DNA from: Yersinia artesiana
GTDB lineage: Bacteria; Pseudomonadota; Gammaproteobacteria; Enterobacterales; Enterobacteriaceae
Length of the DNA: 64,000 bases
Direction of reading: 5' to 3'
NCBI RefSeq assembly: GCF_902726545.1
Contig: NZ_CACVAD010000012.1
Span: 1-64,000, forward strand
Shown piece by piece: positions 20,400 through 29,745 of this stretch (positions within the stretch are counted from its first letter, which is position 1; every line of letters starts with the position of its first letter). The notes beneath the pieces are model-generated. The model searched no databases, was not told where the DNA came from, and worked only from the letters and a program-made list of their open reading frames with translations. A program made the position numbers and the translations under genes.

Positions 20400-20957
20400 C
20401 TACCAATTAACCGTGACTTGAATCGTGTCGGTATAAATACCAGCCGCCGGTGTGCTTTGTATTGGGATCAAACCATAAACGGGGAGGATAACGGGCTGCC
20501 CACTGGCAACTTGAGAAATGCCGACGATATTGTCCCAAATATGGCTATGCGCGGAGTCGGTATACAGGTTGTAATTGACATGCTGATTTGTCGGCCCTCC
20601 GACTAAATAGCGGCTGCTGACACTTCCGCTTTGCCCGGCACTGAGCAACACGGTAAAGCTGGTGTTTTTGCTGCATTGCACGGAAATTGCCCCAGCGTTC
20701 GCCTGACCGGTCACTGCGATTGGGGTACTCAGCACAGTCGCGGTGCCAAAATTCAAGGTGCCAAAGCTGGTGGTACCACTGACAGTCGTACCCGCAATGC
20801 AGGTGGATAATAATGTGGCGTTGACCGTAATATTCGCGGTTTTAGATACGGCATAAACTGGATAAGTTTGCAGTAACAGCAGACCGACGATTACCCATAA
20901 CAGTAGGGTTTTCTCGTCGTTTATCGGCGAATTATCCGCTTCTCTCTCCAATATCAT
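20400..20957 (-). CDS. Archaic pilus subunit with SCPU domain (CsuA-like)
   Basis: This 185-residue secreted pilin-like protein has an unusually long polar n-region followed by LLLWVIVGLLLLQTYPVYA as the signal peptide core. One SCPU domain follows, with NATLLSTCIAG, SVQCSKNTSF and a terminal YTDTIQVTVNW strand. I chose the ATG at 20957, six bases after the upstream stop; a TTG at 20969 would overlap the previous gene. It is probably a minor pilus subunit. Confidence 0.8.
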   Translation of the reverse strand: MILEREADNSPINDEKTLLLWVIVGLLLLQTYPVYAVSKTANITVNATLLSTCIAGTTVSGTTSFGTLNFGTATVLSTPIAVTGQANAGAISVQCSKNTSFTVLLSAGQSGSVSSRYLVGGPTNQHVNYNLYTDSAHSHIWDNIVGISQVASGQPVILPVYGLIPIQSTPAAGIYTDTIQVTVNW

Positions 20958-20962
20958 GCCCA

Positions 20963-21496
20963 CTACCAATTGACGGTCACGTTTACCGTGTCGGTATAGG
21001 TATTGACTCCTGGGGTTGCCTGTGCAGGAACTTCGCTATAAATCGTGAGAGGAATAGCAGTGCCGATCGCCGCTGCCGTGCCTGTAAGCAGATCCGATCC
21101 CGTTGTTCCCCACGCCTGACTATAGTTGCTGTCTTTAAACAAGTTATAGTTCACAAACTCAGACCCGCCGGATAAACGGCGCTGGGTCGTTGAAGCATGT
21201 GCGCCATTGTCTATTCCGATATTGTAGGCAGTGCCCGCACTACAGTATAAATTCAGTGCGCCATTGGCTGTGCTGCTGTACGCCTGTCTGATTCGGGTAT
21301 TTAAGGTAGAGACGGTACCGAAGCTTATGGTGCCTAAATTGGTTATCCCACCGGGGGTAGTCCCGTCGTTGATATAACATCCCGTAATAATGGTTAATGT
21401 CGCGCCTAGTGTCCCGGTTACTGCACCTGCACTTTCTACTGGCGAAGCTGATTGTAATAAAACCATTGCACCTAGAATAAGTAAGGGTTTCTTCAT
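20963..21496 (-). CDS. Archaic pilus major pilin with SCPU domain (CsuA/B-like)
   Basis: This 177-residue protein is the first gene of the pilus operon and the likely major subunit. The signal peptide MKKPLLILGAMVLLQSASPVESA is followed by a SCPU domain with TIITGCYIND, LNLYCSAGTAYN and the C-terminal YTDTVNVTVNW strand. The ATG at 21496 has AAGGA eight bases upstream. An in-frame extension to 21583 has no ribosome binding site and would bury the signal peptide. Confidence 0.83.
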   Translation of the reverse strand: MKKPLLILGAMVLLQSASPVESAGAVTGTLGATLTIITGCYINDGTTPGGITNLGTISFGTVSTLNTRIRQAYSSTANGALNLYCSAGTAYNIGIDNGAHASTTQRRLSGGSEFVNYNLFKDSNYSQAWGTTGSDLLTGTAAAIGTAIPLTIYSEVPAQATPGVNTYTDTVNVTVNW

Positions 21497-21826
21497 TATT
21501 GCTTCCTTAATCATAAAATTTGCAGCCAGGTAATCTAGAGTTGAGTTGCGCCAATAACGTAGCGCAACTGATGTTTTTGACACTAATCATTAAATAATCT
21601 AGATAATTAATTAATAGCAGCAAGATGCAGAAAGTGTTCGATTTTGATCGAAAAATTACTCATCCATCTCATATTTATCATTTATTGTATTTTTTGGTTG
21701 AAAAATGGCAGGGATCGTTTAATCCCTACATTCAAGATAAATTTATGTTTTGTGGTTTTAATTCTTAATTTGAATCCTTTCAGCAACATCACAAACTCGC
21801 CATGCTCATCGAGTGGGAAATATTTA
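21497..21826. promoter_or_regulatory. Upstream region of the pilus operon
   Basis: These 330 bases separate the first pilin gene from the MFS gene (both minus strand). The region is strongly AT-rich, as expected for a regulated pilus promoter. I can see no clear operator or gene; the plus-strand ORF at 21644-21847 has no ribosome binding site. Confidence 0.35.
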
Positions 21827-23248
21827 TTAATTAGATTTATTTCTTAAATGGATTACAGAGATTCCCAACGCGATCGTGGCTAATAGAGCGGCGACGCCGT
21901 AAGTCAATTGCATTCCCTGGCTAATATCCATCGCTGCTGCCAGTTGAATATCTTGAGAGGCTGACGCGAAGGCAAAAATAGCCCCCATAACCGAGGCACC
22001 GGTGATCAGCCCAAGGTTACGTGACAGGTTGAGCATGCCGGAAACGACACCCCGTTGATCGGCGCGAACAGATTTAATCATTTGGGTATTGTTGGCGGTC
22101 TGAAAAATGGCATAACCTGCCGTAATCAGGCAAACCGGGACGACATAGCCAGCTACACCCCAAGCTGTGGGGATTATCGCCAATATCGTGGCTCCAAAAG
22201 TGACGCCGACCAATCCGCTGGTCACCATTATTTGAGCGCCTAATTTATCCACCCCATAGCCCGCCGGAATACCGCTCAGCGCCGCGACTATCGGGCCAGC
22301 AGACATTGCTAAGCCAACCCATTGCGCTGGCAGGCCCAGCACCCGTGAAAGATAAAACGGCCCGACAATCAATGTGGTCATCATGATGGTAGTGACCAAC
22401 GTGCTCATGATTAAACTGCTGCGCAACACTGAATGGCGCATCATGGCAGTTTGAATTAAGGGGAATTTCGCCCTTTTTTCTACCTTGCTAAATAGCCCGA
22501 CACCGATGGCTGCTGCTGCTAATAACGCTAAATTACGCGTATCAAATCTGCCATGACCCCATGTCATCGACAGCGCATACAGCGCCAGAGTCAGGCCCAA
22601 CAGCAGCATCCCAATGGGGTCAAAACCAGATTGCAGCTGAGAGAATGTAGTCCGATTACAGGGCAAGTAACGCGATATCAGGAGCAGGGCCAGTAGCCCA
22701 AAAGGGATATTAATTAAGAACATGGCAGGCCAACCGAACCCGGCAATGAGTATGCCACCGAGAGAGGGGCCAAGTGCGGTACCGATGGCTGAGACAGTGC
22801 CGAGCATCCCCATGACTCGCCCGGTTTTTTCTGGGCTAACCGTTTCACCTACCAATGCCAATGTCAGTGTCATCATGGCGGCGGCACCTAATCCTTGCAG
22901 GATGCGTGCGGCTATTAATACCTCCATGTTGGGGGCGAGTGCGCAACCCACAGAGGCGACGCTGAATAATCCAACCCCAGCTTTTAGCAACAGGCGCTTG
23001 TCAATGATATCGCCCATGCGCCCAATACTGATGGCGGATGTGGTGATCGCCAGTAAATAGGCCAGCACCACCCATTGCGCTTGTTGGAATGAGGCATTTA
23101 AAGCCTGCGTCAATGTGGGTAATCCTACATTGGCAATGCTGGTGGCTAATGATGAAAGCAGCATCGGCAGGGAGAGGCTGAGTATTGTTTTTCTCAGATT
23201 GGTGTTTTCGACATTGAATGAGTTGATGTGGTGGGTATTGGCTTTCAT
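21827..23248 (-). CDS. MFS exporter, DHA2-like drug/proton antiporter
   Basis: This 473-residue inner-membrane protein has about 14 hydrophobic segments. Family motifs include GRMGDIIDKRLLL (motif A, residues ~76-88) and the antiporter motif C region GTVSAIGTALGPSLGGIL. This suggests proton-driven export of drugs or metabolites. It is divergent from the LysR gene at 23378, an arrangement that usually means local control. The substrate is unknown. Confidence 0.85.
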   Translation of the reverse strand: MKANTHHINSFNVENTNLRKTILSLSLPMLLSSLATSIANVGLPTLTQALNASFQQAQWVVLAYLLAITTSAISIGRMGDIIDKRLLLKAGVGLFSVASVGCALAPNMEVLIAARILQGLGAAAMMTLTLALVGETVSPEKTGRVMGMLGTVSAIGTALGPSLGGILIAGFGWPAMFLINIPFGLLALLLISRYLPCNRTTFSQLQSGFDPIGMLLLGLTLALYALSMTWGHGRFDTRNLALLAAAAIGVGLFSKVEKRAKFPLIQTAMMRHSVLRSSLIMSTLVTTIMMTTLIVGPFYLSRVLGLPAQWVGLAMSAGPIVAALSGIPAGYGVDKLGAQIMVTSGLVGVTFGATILAIIPTAWGVAGYVVPVCLITAGYAIFQTANNTQMIKSVRADQRGVVSGMLNLSRNLGLITGASVMGAIFAFASASQDIQLAAAMDISQGMQLTYGVAALLATIALGISVIHLRNKSN

Positions 23249-23294
23249 GTGTGGGGCGCTCCAAATAAGACGTATTGAGGAGGCTATTCCATTA

Positions 23295-23353
23295 CATGAC
23301 AGGGCGGAAGACGCACGAAATGCAGTTTATTACTGCATTCAACGCCATGTCAT
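23295..23353. promoter_or_regulatory. Nested palindromes between MFS and LysR genes (candidate operator)
   Basis: ATGCAG (23320-23325) and CTGCAT (23333-23338) form an inverted repeat with a 7-base centre. An outer pair ATGACA (23296) and TGTCAT (23348) surrounds it. Dyads of this kind in the 129-base divergent intergenic region are the usual place for LysR-type binding. Confidence 0.5.
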
Positions 23354-23377
23354 CACCGGTTGTGCTAGAGTCACTGC

Positions 23378-24298
23378 ATGACAAAACCTGATCTCAATTT
23401 ACTCATCACGCTCAATGTTCTGCTGGCGGAAGGCAGTGTGGTGCGTGCCGCCCAGCGATTAGGGCTAAGTCCATCGGCAATGAGTCGTGCACTGGCAAGA
23501 TTACGCCAAACCACCGGTGATCCTTTATTGGTTAGGGCCGGGCGCGCATTGGTTCCGACGCCAAGGGCGCTTGAACTGCGTGAGCAGGTCAGCCAGTTAG
23601 TCGAGGGTGCAACATCGGTGCTGCGCCCGGCGGAGAAACTAAATCTTGCGCAGTTGGCGCGTATTTTCACATTGCGTACCAGTGACGGTTTTGTCGAAAA
23701 TTTTGGTGCGGCGCTGTTAGCGCGAGTTAACCAAGATGCTGCGGGGGTGCGGCTGCGTTTTATGCAAAAAATGAACAAAGACAGTACATTACTGCGTGAT
23801 GGCATTGTCGATCTGGAAACCGGTGTGGTGGGGTCTGCGGCCAGCCCTGAATTGCGCACGCGCGGGTTATTTCGCGATCGCTTTATTGGTGTTGTCAGGG
23901 CGGGGCATTCATTGTGCCAAGGGGAGATATCACCCGAACGCTATGCCAGCCAGGGGCATATTATGATTTCACGGCGTCAGGGCCATAAAGGGCCAGTTGA
24001 TGATGCTGTGCAATTAGTTGGTTTGGAGCGAAACGCAGTGACTTATGTTGATGGCATCTCGACCGCGTTGGCATTAGCGAAAGGATCGGACTTGGTTGCC
24101 ACCGTTCCCGAACGTCATACCCAGAATCTACGCAGCGGGATGTTCAGCTTTTCTCTGCCGATAACCTCACCGGTTATCATGGTTTCGATGCTCTGGCACC
24201 CGCGCATGGAGGCTGATCCGGCGCATCGTTGGTTGCGCCAATGTGTGTTGGATGTGTGTGGTGATGACCATCAGGGCGGCATAACCTTACCGCCCTGA
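23378..24298 (+). CDS. LysR family transcriptional regulator
   Basis: This 306-residue regulator has the N-terminal winged helix-turn-helix of LysR proteins (DLNLLITLNVLLAEGSVVRAA, residues 4-24, then LGLSPSAMSRALARLRQTT). A long linker helix and a C-terminal periplasmic-binding-like effector domain follow (from about residue 90). It is divergent from the MFS exporter and probably controls it and itself. The effector is not evident. An ATCAGGGCGG/CCGCCCTGAT inverted repeat overlaps its stop codon but has no T tract. Confidence 0.88.
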   Translation: MTKPDLNLLITLNVLLAEGSVVRAAQRLGLSPSAMSRALARLRQTTGDPLLVRAGRALVPTPRALELREQVSQLVEGATSVLRPAEKLNLAQLARIFTLRTSDGFVENFGAALLARVNQDAAGVRLRFMQKMNKDSTLLRDGIVDLETGVVGSAASPELRTRGLFRDRFIGVVRAGHSLCQGEISPERYASQGHIMISRRQGHKGPVDDAVQLVGLERNAVTYVDGISTALALAKGSDLVATVPERHTQNLRSGMFSFSLPITSPVIMVSMLWHPRMEADPAHRWLRQCVLDVCGDDHQGGITLPP

Positions 24299-24310
24299 TA
24301 GGCCGCCGCA

Positions 24311-26941
24311 CTAGAAGTGCGGTATCGCCGTTCCCCAGTTGCGCCACTCTTTAGGCTCTTGCGGGTTAAGTAGGAAGTGTTGATTCACACTGGCTTTCGG
24401 TGCCAATGGTGTCGTTGGTGGTGTGGCGAAAGCAATGCCACCGCGAATAAACTGCTGGAAGGTGCCACTTTTCACCACTCCACCGGTCAGGCCAAATTCA
24501 AGGTTATAGCCTGATGCCAGCCAGAAGACGCTGTTTTGTCGTACTAATTGCTGATATTTCTGACTGATGCGCAGGGAAACCTGTACCCGATCAGACATCG
24601 CCCCCAGATTAAATCCGGTCACCGTGCCCACTTCCAGCCCACGGAACAGAACCGGTGTACCCACCTGTAATGACCCAGCCTCAGCGGTATCGAGGATAAT
24701 GCTCAGGCCATCAAGATAGCGCGAATCCGTAATGGTGGCGGTTTGCAGCTCAAAAGTGCGCAAGGTACCACCTTTACCTGGCTCGACATTAATGTAGGGC
24801 TGGAACAGGGTATCCAGGTTATTCACCCCGGCGGCAGAGATTTCCGGTGAAACAATCGAGAAACGGGTGCCGGCGCGAGCAAAACTCTGCACATATTCGG
24901 GGTAAAGCACGGCTTTGGCGAGCACTTCATTGCGCTCTGGGGCGAGTTTCAGCGATTCAACCTGACCGATATTGATACCCAGATAACGAATGGGCATGCC
25001 GGCGGCAAGTTTACTGGCATCAAAGGTGCGCAAGATAATCTGGCTCCCCACCGCGCGCGCCGCAGTTTCGTTGGCATAGAGGGTGCGTTTTGCGCCTTTA
25101 TCCAGCGTCACGCCCTCAAGATTATCAAAGCTGATTGCGCCTTTTAATGCGCGATTCAGCGGGGAGGCTTGCACAGTCAAACCGCTACCGTTCAATTGCA
25201 CTTTCGCTCCGCCTTCGGCCCAGAAGATACTCTTATCAGTGAGCAGCTTACGGTATTCCGGTTGAATATAAACATCCACTTCGAATTCATTGGCTTTCGG
25301 CCTGATCTGAGTAATTTCACCCACCTGGAATTTGCGATACAACACCACTGAACCGGTCTGCACATCAGGCAGGCTGGTGGCGGTTAAGGTGAGGGTGGTT
25401 GCCGGGCTATTGCCTAAAATGCCGTCGGTTGCTTTATCTATGCTGCTGTACAGCGGATACTTACCGAGTGGTTCACCTTTGCTGCCCGGCAGAATCACAA
25501 TACCGCCATCAATCCACTCCTGTGCACTGGCACCTTGTATATCAATGCCATCGATGCCAAGTTTCACATCAAGGCGGCTGTTGACCACGAATTTGCTGTC
25601 TTTATGCACTAAATGACGGTATTTCGCTTCAATTGCTGCGGTAAAACTGACGCCATTGGCTGACAGTTCGCGCGTTAATACCTGACCAATTTTAATGCCA
25701 TGTAGGGAGATAGGCTGGCCCACATCAATGCCGTAGCTTTCCGGTGCGGTGAGTTGCAATTCAAGCACATTGGGTTGCTGTAACAAGCTCTTACTGCTGG
25801 GCAACACGGTAAAGCGCTGTTGCGGCTCACCCTCGCCGGGAATGAGTTCCAGTGTATTACCGGTTAGCAGCTCACTCAGTTTGGTATCACTCAGGCTGAT
25901 ACGTGGGCTGTTCATTTCAATGCGTGTACCGGTACGCATTAAATTGACTACGGACGGGTCAATGGTCAGCTCGCCGGTGACTTTACCCTCTGGCTGGAGT
26001 GTCATTTTTGTCAGCGTACCAACTTGTAACCCCTGATAGATCAGCGGGGTACGCCCTTCACTCAAGCTGCTGCCGCTGGGTAAATCCAGTGTAATGGCGA
26101 CACCGCGCTGACTGTGTGCCAAATCAGAATAGAGCTGGAAAGGCTGATCAGGCTTGGCGGGCTGGCTATTGGGCGGGGAGTCAAAAGCAATGGCACCATT
26201 GACCAACGCGGCCAGACTCTCCATCTGCACGGACGCGCCATTGAGACTGAAATCGCCTTTAAAACCAGATACATTCCAGAAGCGAGTGTCATTTTTGACC
26301 AGTTTGGCAAAGCGCCGGTCAATCAGCACATCAATGACGACACCGTTATTATCAGGCGCAATATTGTAATCGTAAACTTTCCCCACCGGAATTTTACGGT
26401 AATACACCAGTGAGCCATTATTCAGCGAACCCAGATCTGGCGCATGGAGATGCACCATTAACTCACCGGTATTGAGGCGGAATTTAGGTTGGGTATCCAG
26501 CGCGGTGAAGTGACTTTGCGGTTTGCCTTCACCGGGCATCATGCCGATATAGTTACCACCGACCAAGGCATCCAGCCCCGAAACCCCGGCCAATGATGCT
26601 TTTGGCGTCACCAGCCAGAATTGAGTGCCTTCACGCAGCGAGTCTTCCATGTCACTTTTGATACTGGCAGTAACTTTAATATTACGCAGGTCATCATCCA
26701 GACTGATGGATTGCACCATTCCGACTTCGACACCTTGGTAGCGGATCGGGGTACGCCCCGCCACAATCCCGGCCGCAGACTGGAAATCGATAGTGACTTC
26801 GGTGCCACGTTCTTGCCAGTTGTTATAAACCAGCCACCCCGCAATCAGCAGGGCAATAAAAGGCAGTAACCAGAAAGGTGATATCCGGCGTTTATGTTTA
26901 ATCTGTGCCTCAGTCGGTGTACTCGGCGTTTCCTGTTGCAT
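24311..26941 (-). CDS. letB: Intermembrane lipid transport protein LetB (YebT), seven MCE domains
   Basis: LetB forms a tunnel of stacked MCE rings bridging inner and outer membranes for lipid movement. This 876-residue protein has one N-terminal membrane helix ([20 protein letters not shown]) and seven MCE repeats. They are recognisable by recurrent G-x-P-(I/L/V)-x-(Y/F)-x-G-(I/L)-x-(I/V)-G segments, for example [34 protein letters not shown] and [11 protein letters not shown]. The start at 26941 (MQQETPS) matches the recalled E. coli N-terminus and has GGGA upstream; an ATG two codons earlier is possible. The gene overlaps the letA end by 32 bases, so translation is probably coupled. Confidence 0.93.
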   Translation of the reverse strand: MQQETPSTPTEAQIKHKRRISPFWLLPFIALLIAGWLVYNNWQERGTEVTIDFQSAAGIVAGRTPIRYQGVEVGMVQSISLDDDLRNIKVTASIKSDMEDSLREGTQFWLVTPKASLAGVSGLDALVGGNYIGMMPGEGKPQSHFTALDTQPKFRLNTGELMVHLHAPDLGSLNNGSLVYYRKIPVGKVYDYNIAPDNNGVVIDVLIDRRFAKLVKNDTRFWNVSGFKGDFSLNGASVQMESLAALVNGAIAFDSPPNSQPAKPDQPFQLYSDLAHSQRGVAITLDLPSGSSLSEGRTPLIYQGLQVGTLTKMTLQPEGKVTGELTIDPSVVNLMRTGTRIEMNSPRISLSDTKLSELLTGNTLELIPGEGEPQQRFTVLPSSKSLLQQPNVLELQLTAPESYGIDVGQPISLHGIKIGQVLTRELSANGVSFTAAIEAKYRHLVHKDSKFVVNSRLDVKLGIDGIDIQGASAQEWIDGGIVILPGSKGEPLGKYPLYSSIDKATDGILGNSPATTLTLTATSLPDVQTGSVVLYRKFQVGEITQIRPKANEFEVDVYIQPEYRKLLTDKSIFWAEGGAKVQLNGSGLTVQASPLNRALKGAISFDNLEGVTLDKGAKRTLYANETAARAVGSQIILRTFDASKLAAGMPIRYLGINIGQVESLKLAPERNEVLAKAVLYPEYVQSFARAGTRFSIVSPEISAAGVNNLDTLFQPYINVEPGKGGTLRTFELQTATITDSRYLDGLSIILDTAEAGSLQVGTPVLFRGLEVGTVTGFNLGAMSDRVQVSLRISQKYQQLVRQNSVFWLASGYNLEFGLTGGVVKSGTFQQFIRGGIAFATPPTTPLAPKASVNQHFLLNPQEPKEWRNWGTAIPHF

Positions 26942-28157
26942 GTGCATCCCAAATCAATCGGCTATCGAGCCACTCAACAGCAAGGATAGTCAAAATGACC
27001 GCAGACCCAAAATAGAAGGCTGCTGGCCCCATAGTAAAGGAAAGGAGCTGATCGCGATTAATCAGCGACATCATTAGTGCAATAACAAAGAGATCCAGCA
27101 TTGACCAGCGGCCAATCCAGGTAATCAGGCGCAGCAACCGCATCCGGGTTTTCAAGCTGTGCTGTGTCTTTAGATGAATACTCATCAGTAATGTTATTAA
27201 GACAATGATTTTGGTAAAGGGCACCAGCACACTGGCGATAAACACCACGGCGGCTATCGGCAGATTACCAGATGAAGCGAGCGAAACCACACCGGAGAAA
27301 ATAGTATCCTCCATGCGCGTGCCGTTGGCATAAACAATTGATATCGGTAATAAATTGGCGGGCAGCAGCAACACGATAGAAGCAATTAACGCCGCCCAGG
27401 TTTTTTGGATGCTGTGACGGCGGCGATGGCGTAATGGGATGTGACAACGCGGGCAGCGGCCAAGGGCATCTGGGTGCCCGGTATAATGACAGGATAAACA
27501 GACGCGCAGCGTTTCTCTGGGGCCGGGGGGCTGCTCTTGCGGGTAAAAACGCTCCCACAATTGTTCCAGATTCAGATGTACCAGCGCCAGAATACTCAGT
27601 AATGTTAAGGTTAGATAAGCTATTAATCCGGGGCCGGCCATGACATCGGCGTATTCTTTGACTTTAATACAGGCCACCGCCATGCCGATAAGATAGATAT
27701 CCAGCATCACCCACTCTTTCAATCGCTCCAGCATCAATAAGATTGGCCGCAGGTTCATGCCAATTCGACTGCCAATTCGTAGATAGAGTATTGAAACGGT
27801 CAGGGTAATCGGCGCACCCAGAATGCAAAACGCCACCATACTGGCGGTGATAGGGTGGCCCTGACGACTCATTTGCCAGATCCCTTCCAGCAAACTGGCA
27901 TCAATTCGGGTGCCGAGCAGGCGGATAGTAATCAGCGGTTCGGTAAACGCAAAGGGCATCAGCATCAGCATGGCGACAGCAATGGCGGTCAGACGAGTCA
28001 GTGACCAATCTCGCCCACTGGCAATTTTTGCGCTGCAACGCGGGCAATAGGCGGTTTGCCTGCCATTGAGTGGCGGCAAGGTAAACAGCGCATCACATTG
28101 ACAGCACCGCTGAAATCGGGCCGTGGACAATGGGCGCTGAATGGCATGTATTTTCAT
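26910..28157 (-). CDS. letA: LetA (YebS), PqiA-family inner-membrane protein
   Basis: LetA is the integral membrane partner of LetB in lipid transport. The 415-residue protein has two PqiA-type halves. Each has a cytosolic zinc-ribbon with paired CxxC motifs (CCQCDALF ... YCPRCSAK near residues 18-41; CLSCHYTG ... RCPRCHIP near residues 219-240) followed by four hydrophobic helices. It is the first gene of the letAB unit and is divergent from msrC. Confidence 0.92.
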   Translation of the reverse strand: MKIHAIQRPLSTARFQRCCQCDALFTLPPLNGRQTAYCPRCSAKIASGRDWSLTRLTAIAVAMLMLMPFAFTEPLITIRLLGTRIDASLLEGIWQMSRQGHPITASMVAFCILGAPITLTVSILYLRIGSRIGMNLRPILLMLERLKEWVMLDIYLIGMAVACIKVKEYADVMAGPGLIAYLTLTLLSILALVHLNLEQLWERFYPQEQPPGPRETLRVCLSCHYTGHPDALGRCPRCHIPLRHRRRHSIQKTWAALIASIVLLLPANLLPISIVYANGTRMEDTIFSGVVSLASSGNLPIAAVVFIASVLVPFTKIIVLITLLMSIHLKTQHSLKTRMRLLRLITWIGRWSMLDLFVIALMMSLINRDQLLSFTMGPAAFYFGSAVILTILAVEWLDSRLIWDAHATGNAEYTD

Positions 28158-28404
28158 CTATTAAGCACCCTGACACCGACATCGGTCTGTAAATAGTAAA
28201 CAGTAAACAGTAAATAATAGTGCGGATGGTAGCAGAGCAATCACTCAAAACAAGGGGCAAAAAGGGTCAAACCTACGATGTCGGCAACTCTTTTGCAGGG
28301 TAAGCGCCGAATAACCTTGTCGCAACACGCAATTAATGATTATTTTATATAAGCTACGCGCAACAATAGCCTCTGGCTATCCTTAGGTTTCTAACGGTCA
28401 TTAC

Positions 28405-28902
28405 ATGAAAAAAGCAGAATTCTACGCGGAATTAAAACGTGACTTGAGTGCCCTGATTGCCGGTGAAACCAATTTCATCGCCACATTAGCCAATGCCAGC
28501 GCTTTAATTTATGAGCGCCTTGATGGTTTGAATTGGGCGGGTTTTTATTTGCTCGATGGCAATCAATTGGTGTTAGGTCCTTTCCAGGGAAAAATCGCCT
28601 GTGTGCGCATTCCTGTCGGGAAGGGGGTGTGTGGAACTGCGGTGGCAGAAAATCGCGTTCAGCGGGTCGGTGATGTGCATGCATTCCCCGGTCATATCGC
28701 TTGTGATGCCGCCAGCAATGCAGAAATTGTGCTACCAATCACAATTCAGGGAAAAGTTATCGGCGTTTTGGATATCGACAGCATTGTTTATGATCGCTTC
28801 GATAAAGACGATGAATTAGGCTTAATCTCAGTTGTGGCGGGGCTTTGCGAGCATCTGGAGCTTTGTGACAGTGCAAAATATGTCACACAGGCTGCAAGTT
28901 GA
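28405..28902 (+). CDS. msrC: Free methionine-(R)-sulfoxide reductase (GAF domain)
   Basis: MsrC (YebR) reduces free L-methionine-(R)-S-oxide with thioredoxin. The 165-residue protein is a single GAF domain very similar to the recalled E. coli MsrC. It has WAGFYLLDGNQLVLGPFQGK and the three conserved cysteines in KIACVRI, GKGVCGTAV and GHIACDAAS, the redox set of the family. It is cytosolic. It lies divergently from letA and upstream of proQ, as in E. coli. Confidence 0.94.
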   Translation: MKKAEFYAELKRDLSALIAGETNFIATLANASALIYERLDGLNWAGFYLLDGNQLVLGPFQGKIACVRIPVGKGVCGTAVAENRVQRVGDVHAFPGHIACDAASNAEIVLPITIQGKVIGVLDIDSIVYDRFDKDDELGLISVVAGLCEHLELCDSAKYVTQAAS

Positions 28903-28997
28903 TATACGGATAACGTGGCAATTGCTGATGGCGTCATTATAATGACGCCTGTTCATGCCTGCGCTGGTTGGCAAACCCGTTGTAATCAGGAAATTTC

Positions 28998-29726
28998 ATG
29001 GAAAATCAACCTAAGTTGAACAGTAGTAAAGAAGTCATAGCCTTTTTGGCTGAGCGGTTCCCGCTTTGTTTCACCGCCGAGGGCGAAGCACGTCCACTGA
29101 AGATCGGTATTTTTCAAGATCTGGTCGAACGTGTTCAGGGGGAAGAGAATTTAAGCAAAACGCAATTGCGTTCTGCGCTGCGTCTCTACACCTCAAGCTG
29201 GCGTTATCTTTATGGGGTCAAAGTCGGTGCTGAACGTGTTGATTTGGACGGCAACCCTTGTGGTGTGCTGGAAGAGCAACATGTCGAACATGCCCGCAAA
29301 CAGCTGGAAGAGGCGAAAGCCCGTGTTCAAGCACAACGTGCTGAACAACAAGCTAAAAAGCGCGAAGCTGCCATTGCTGCGGGTGAAACCCCAGAGCCAC
29401 GTCGCCCACGTCCGGCAGGTAAAAAACCTGCGCCGCGTCGTGAAGCGGGTGCTCCGGTGGAAAACCGCAAGCCTCGTCAGTCACCTCGCCCGCAACAGGC
29501 TAATCAAAAACAAGCTCGGCCACCTCGTCCACAGGCCGAGGAAAACCAGCCACGCCCTGTGCCGGTCACAGATATCTCTAAACTGCAAATTGGTCAAGAA
29601 ATCAAAGTCAGAGCAGGCAAGAGCGCGATGGACGCAACCGTATTAGAAATCGCTAAAGATGGCGTACGGGTGCAGCTATCTTCCGGTCTGGCGATGATTG
29701 TGCGCGCAGAACACTTGCAGTTCTGA
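28998..29726 (+). CDS. proQ: RNA chaperone ProQ
   Basis: ProQ binds small RNAs and mRNA 3' ends as a global post-transcriptional regulator. The 242-residue protein has an N-terminal FinO domain (about residues 1-115, with [15 protein letters not shown] and [12 protein letters not shown]). A basic Pro/Arg/Gln-rich linker (about 120-185) and a C-terminal Tudor-like beta domain ([13 protein letters not shown] to the end) follow. CAGGAAATTTC precedes the ATG. The prc start is 20 bases beyond its stop, so the two genes are probably co-transcribed. Confidence 0.95.
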   Translation: MENQPKLNSSKEVIAFLAERFPLCFTAEGEARPLKIGIFQDLVERVQGEENLSKTQLRSALRLYTSSWRYLYGVKVGAERVDLDGNPCGVLEEQHVEHARKQLEEAKARVQAQRAEQQAKKREAAIAAGETPEPRRPRPAGKKPAPRREAGAPVENRKPRQSPRPQQANQKQARPPRPQAEENQPRPVPVTDISKLQIGQEIKVRAGKSAMDATVLEIAKDGVRVQLSSGLAMIVRAEHLQF

Positions 29727-29745
29727 TACGGAGGCCAACCTAGGC

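Noticed and set aside
23371-23859. 162-codon ORF antisense to the LysR gene
   Set aside because: The plus-strand frame encodes a clear LysR protein; the antisense product has no family features.
24270-24299. Inverted repeat ATCAGGGCGG/CCGCCCTGAT at the end of the LysR gene
   Set aside because: Perfect stem, but no T tract on either strand and it overlaps the coding end; not called a terminator.
29212-29646. 144-codon alternative frame within proQ
   Set aside because: Product of the repetitive basic linker read in another frame; proQ itself is unambiguous.
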